From Candidatus Stercoripulliclostridium merdigallinarum (lineage in GTDB: Bacteria > Bacillota > Clostridia > Christensenellales > DTU072), in NCBI GenBank assembly GCA_018714575.1, contig DVNF01000032.1, forward strand, positions 1 to 7,874: a DNA stretch of 7,874 nucleotides, in the 5' to 3' direction. A model generated the notes under the pieces. That model had not been told where the DNA came from, searched no databases, and saw only the letters and a program-made list of their open reading frames with translations. Below are positions 5,872 to 7,874 of this stretch, piece after piece (positions within the stretch are counted from its first letter, which is position 1; every line of letters starts with the position of its first letter). A program made the translations under genes and the position numbers.

Positions 5872-5887
5872 TTAATATGGATATTAA
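5872..5887 (-). repeat. AT-rich perfect inverted repeat just upstream of the rpsP ribosome binding site
   Basis: On the minus strand TTAATAT-CC-ATATTAA, two bases upstream of the GGAGGA of rpsP. It lies in the 90-base gap between ffh and rpsP, the largest gap within the ylxM-rbgA block. The gap also has AT-rich stretches (TATATA, TATAAA) that could be -10 elements, but no -35 of quality was found. The repeat may be an operator or only AT-rich spacer. Confidence 0.35.
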
Positions 5888-5944
5888 TTTTTTATATATT
5901 GTTTTGTTGCCACAGCTACTGAATTTATACTATTTCCGACCACA

Positions 5945-7273
5945 TTATTTAAAGCCTTTCATCGGAAAAGGCATTTTTCCGCTGGCAAGTTTTTTTACCA
6001 TTTGTTTAGTTTGTTCGAATTGATTCAACAGTTTGTTTACGTCCTGCACCTCGGTACCCGAACCGCGTGCGATCCTTCTGCGCCTGGACGCATTCAGGAT
6101 CTGCGGATTACGTCTTTCTTTCGGAGTCATCGACAGGATAATGGCTTTGGTCTTTTCCAGCTGTTTTTCGTCGACGTCCAGGTTAGCGCCTTTTAAACGC
6201 TGACCCATTCCGGGGATCATATCCAACATATCGCGCATGCTGCCCATTTTTTTCATGCTGTTCAGCTGTTGCAGATAATCTTCCAAGTCGAAGGAATTTT
6301 CCTTCATCTTTTTAGCCATTTTAGCGGCTTCCTCTTCGGAAATGGCGCTTTGCGCTTTTTCTATCAAGGTCAGCACGTCGCCCATTCCCAAAATCCTGGA
6401 AGCCATTCTGTCGGGGTGGAAAGGTTCGATATCGGTCAATTTTTCGCCTGTTCCGACGTATTTAATGGGCTTTCCGCAAATGGCTTTTATCGACAAAGCG
6501 GCGCCGCCGCGAGTATCGCCGTCCAGCTTTGTCAAAATGACTCCGGAAATATCCAATTCGTTATTGAACGAGGCGGCTACGTTGACGGAATCCTGACCCA
6601 ACATAGCGTCTACGACCAACAGAATTTCTTTCGGATTAACTTTAGCTTTTATGGCGCGCAACTCGTCCATCAGCGGCTTATCGATATGCAATCTGCCTGC
6701 GGTATCGATAATGACGTAATCAAAGGAGTTTTTAGCGGCGTAAGCCACGGCTTTTTCGGCAATTTCCACGGGGTTTATCTGTCCCGGGGCAAAGACTTCG
6801 ACGCCTGCGCGTTCGCCAACCACCTGCAACTGTTTTATAGCTGCCGGTCTATAAATATCGGCAGCCGCCAGCAACACTTTTTTATTGTCGCGTTTTAACA
6901 GCGCAGCCAATTTTCCGCACATAGTCGTTTTGCCCGCGCCCTGCAAGCCGCACATCATATAGACCGTAGGCGGTCTGTCGGCGGTTTCCAATTTAGCGTG
7001 TTTGGACCCCATCAGCTCGATCAATTCGTCGTTGACGATTTTTACGACCTGATGACTGCTTTCCAAGCCTTTCAAGATCAATTCGCCTTTGGCTTTGTCG
7101 GAAACTCTGTTTACGAACTCTTTTACGACGGTATAGTTGACGTCGGCTTCCAACAAAGCGATACGCACTTCGCGCATAGCGTTTTTAATTTCCAATTCGG
7201 TCAACGCGCCCTTATTTTTCAATTTAGAGAACGCGTGATTTATTTTTTCGGATAACGAGCCGAAAAGCGCCAT
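5945..7273 (-). CDS. ffh: Signal recognition particle protein Ffh (SRP54)
   Basis: Ffh binds signal sequences of nascent membrane proteins and, with SRP RNA and FtsY, targets ribosomes to the membrane. The 442 residues comprise the N domain (1-90), G domain (about 100-295) and M domain (about 325-432). GTPase motifs visible are GLQGAGKTT (109-117), DTAGR (190-194), TKLDGD (248-253) and TRGGAAL (254-260). The M domain shows the RNA-binding SRRRRIARGSG at 396-406 and ends in the Met/Phe-rich FPMKGFK. The start is one base after the ylxM stop, with AAAGGAG inside the end of ylxM. This ylxM-ffh pair is standard in Firmicutes and YlxM is thought to assist SRP. The SRP RNA gene is not in this window. 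Confidence 0.98.
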   Translation of the reverse strand: MALFGSLSEKINHAFSKLKNKGALTELEIKNAMREVRIALLEADVNYTVVKEFVNRVSDKAKGELILKGLESSHQVVKIVNDELIELMGSKHAKLETADRPPTVYMMCGLQGAGKTTMCGKLAALLKRDNKKVLLAAADIYRPAAIKQLQVVGERAGVEVFAPGQINPVEIAEKAVAYAAKNSFDYVIIDTAGRLHIDKPLMDELRAIKAKVNPKEILLVVDAMLGQDSVNVAASFNNELDISGVILTKLDGDTRGGAALSIKAICGKPIKYVGTGEKLTDIEPFHPDRMASRILGMGDVLTLIEKAQSAISEEEAAKMAKKMKENSFDLEDYLQQLNSMKKMGSMRDMLDMIPGMGQRLKGANLDVDEKQLEKTKAIILSMTPKERRNPQILNASRRRRIARGSGTEVQDVNKLLNQFEQTKQMVKKLASGKMPFPMKGFK

Positions 7274-7274
7274 A

Positions 7275-7595
7275 CTATATCTCCTTTATTTGTTCAAGTA
7301 TTTTGCCCAGCAATTTTTTGGAATTATCGTCTGCGGCAGCCATTTCTTGTTCGATAGCTGACGACAGCGAGGAAATTTTTCTGACCAAGCCGAGTTTAGC
7401 TTCGAAGTTTATCAATTTTTCTTCGGCTCTTTTCAGCGTATCGAACACAGCCTGTCTGGAAACGGACAATTCCAGGGCGATTTCGTTTAAAGACATATCG
7501 TTATCGTAATAACCGCGCACGACCTTTTGTTGATAATCAGTCAACAAACCGCCGTAATAGTCATTCAACAACCCCATTTTAATATGTTTTAACAT
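7275..7595 (-). CDS. ylxM: YlxM / UPF0122 helix-turn-helix protein, SRP-associated
   Basis: The product is 106 residues, typical of UPF0122. The sigma-70 region-4-like helix-turn-helix lies at about 17-60: LLTDYQQKVVRGYYDNDMSL followed by NEIALELSVSRQAVFDTLKR, then a C-terminal helical tail. In related bacteria YlxM is co-transcribed with ffh and in streptococci influences SRP GTPase activity. The ATG at 7595 was preferred over the in-frame ATG at 7577: a weak AGG lies 9 bases upstream and the longer form matches the family N-terminus. It is the first gene of the operon, only about 28 bases from the predicted transcription start. It ends one base before ffh. Confidence 0.94.
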   Translation of the reverse strand: MLKHIKMGLLNDYYGGLLTDYQQKVVRGYYDNDMSLNEIALELSVSRQAVFDTLKRAEEKLINFEAKLGLVRKISSLSSAIEQEMAAADDNSKKLLGKILEQIKEI

Positions 7596-7602
7596 CGTTC
7601 AA

Positions 7603-7661
7603 CCTGTCAAGCAATTTACCTGTACGGATATTTTATCAAAGCATACCGCCCCTGTCAAGCA
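7603..7661 (-). repeat. Two direct copies of TGCTTGACAGG, one at the -35 box and one in the ylxM leader
   Basis: CCTGTCAAGCA on the + strand occurs at 7603-7613 and 7651-7661, 48 bases apart. The right copy contains the -35 box. The left copy overlaps the region upstream of the ylxM start that must carry the ribosome binding site. It may be a duplicated regulator site or a chance repeat. Confidence 0.6.
7630..7658 (-). promoter_or_regulatory. Sigma-A promoter of the ylxM-ffh-rpsP operon
   Basis: On the minus strand a perfect TTGACA (7653-7658) and TAAAAT (7630-7635) are separated by exactly 17 bases. Transcription would begin near 7623, giving a 5' untranslated region of about 28 bases before ylxM. 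It is the best promoter in the window and marks the start of the block. Confidence 0.85.
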
Positions 7662-7874
7662 TTTTTCTTTGTCACCTTTAAAATAAAAACACATATAACC
7701 CTTACCCGAATGATAACGCGTTTATTTATTCTTTTGACGGTTTCGGCAAAGAAAGATACTACAACCGGGATCGGCTAAACAAACACCAACTGCACAATGT
7801 TATCTTATTAACAAATTTACCATTCGATTTGGCACCGGTCTAAAACGCTACCGATACCGCGCATTGGGCAATAA
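7662..7874. other. Intergenic region upstream of the operon, no supported gene
   Basis: About 210 bases with stops in all frames at short intervals. The longest open stretch on the minus strand runs about 40 codons into the promoter and has no plausible start. A short minus-strand tail from the right edge, ending in a TAA near 7820, could be the end of a neighbouring gene, but it is too short to judge. No clear terminator hairpin was found. Confidence 0.4.

Noticed and set aside
6269..6898. 209-codon open frame on the plus strand
   Set aside because: It lies wholly opposite ffh, whose GTPase and M-domain motifs are unmistakable; it is an antisense shadow.
7694..7780. Small plus-strand and minus-strand open stretches upstream of the operon
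   Set aside because: The plus-strand one is about 22 codons with no ribosome binding site; the minus-strand one has no start codon and runs into the promoter.
1..7874. Search for a mobile element, CRISPR array, tRNA, SRP RNA or defence system
   Set aside because: No terminal repeats, transposase motifs, regularly spaced repeats or cloverleaf patterns were seen; the gene content is a conserved housekeeping operon.

Overview
The window is almost entirely a conserved housekeeping block, and every gene I can support lies on the minus strand, so it reads from right to left. The order ylxM, ffh, rpsP, khpA, rimM, trmD, rbgA, rnhB, yraN is the classic SRP / ribosomal protein S16 / tRNA modification cluster of Firmicutes. 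AGGAGG-type ribosome binding sites, the presence of YlxM and RbgA (Firmicutes-typical), a lipoprotein signal and moderate GC content point to an uncultivated member of class Clostridia. This placement is an inference from gene content and protein style; no marker in the window fixes the genus.

Region by region (in + coordinates). 1-1378 is the 5' part of a gene for an unusual membrane protein that continues beyond the left edge: lipoprotein signal, extracellular beta-rich domain, then a GT-C-like polytopic glycosyltransferase region. 1379-1440 holds a perfect hairpin. 1441-1785 is rplS (L19), with its own candidate promoter and leader at about 1786-1892. 1906-2051 is AT-rich intergenic DNA with one hairpin. 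2052-2408 is yraN, 2455-3087 rnhB, 3165-4004 rbgA, 4022-4750 trmD, 4740-5276 rimM, 5283-5513 khpA, 5519-5854 rpsP, 5945-7273 ffh and 7275-7595 ylxM. A near-consensus sigma-A promoter (7630-7658) drives the block. 7660-7874 has no gene that I can support.

The genes form a translation and secretion module. YlxM and Ffh serve co-translational targeting to the membrane. S16, RimM and KhpA belong to 30S structure, 30S maturation and RNA binding. TrmD makes m1G37 on tRNA. RbgA matures the 50S subunit and L19 is a 50S protein. RnhB and YraN act (or probably act) on nucleic acids. Genes from ylxM to rbgA are packed with gaps of 1 to 90 bases and one 11-base overlap, as expected for a single operon.

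No mobile element, CRISPR array, RNA gene or evident novel system was seen. The points most worth a second look are the lipoprotein/GT-C fusion at the left edge, the position of rplS outside its usual place between trmD and rbgA with its own promoter, active-site-region substitutions in TrmD, a Gly/Ser insertion in RimM, and a duplicated 11-mer containing TTGACA at the operon promoter.
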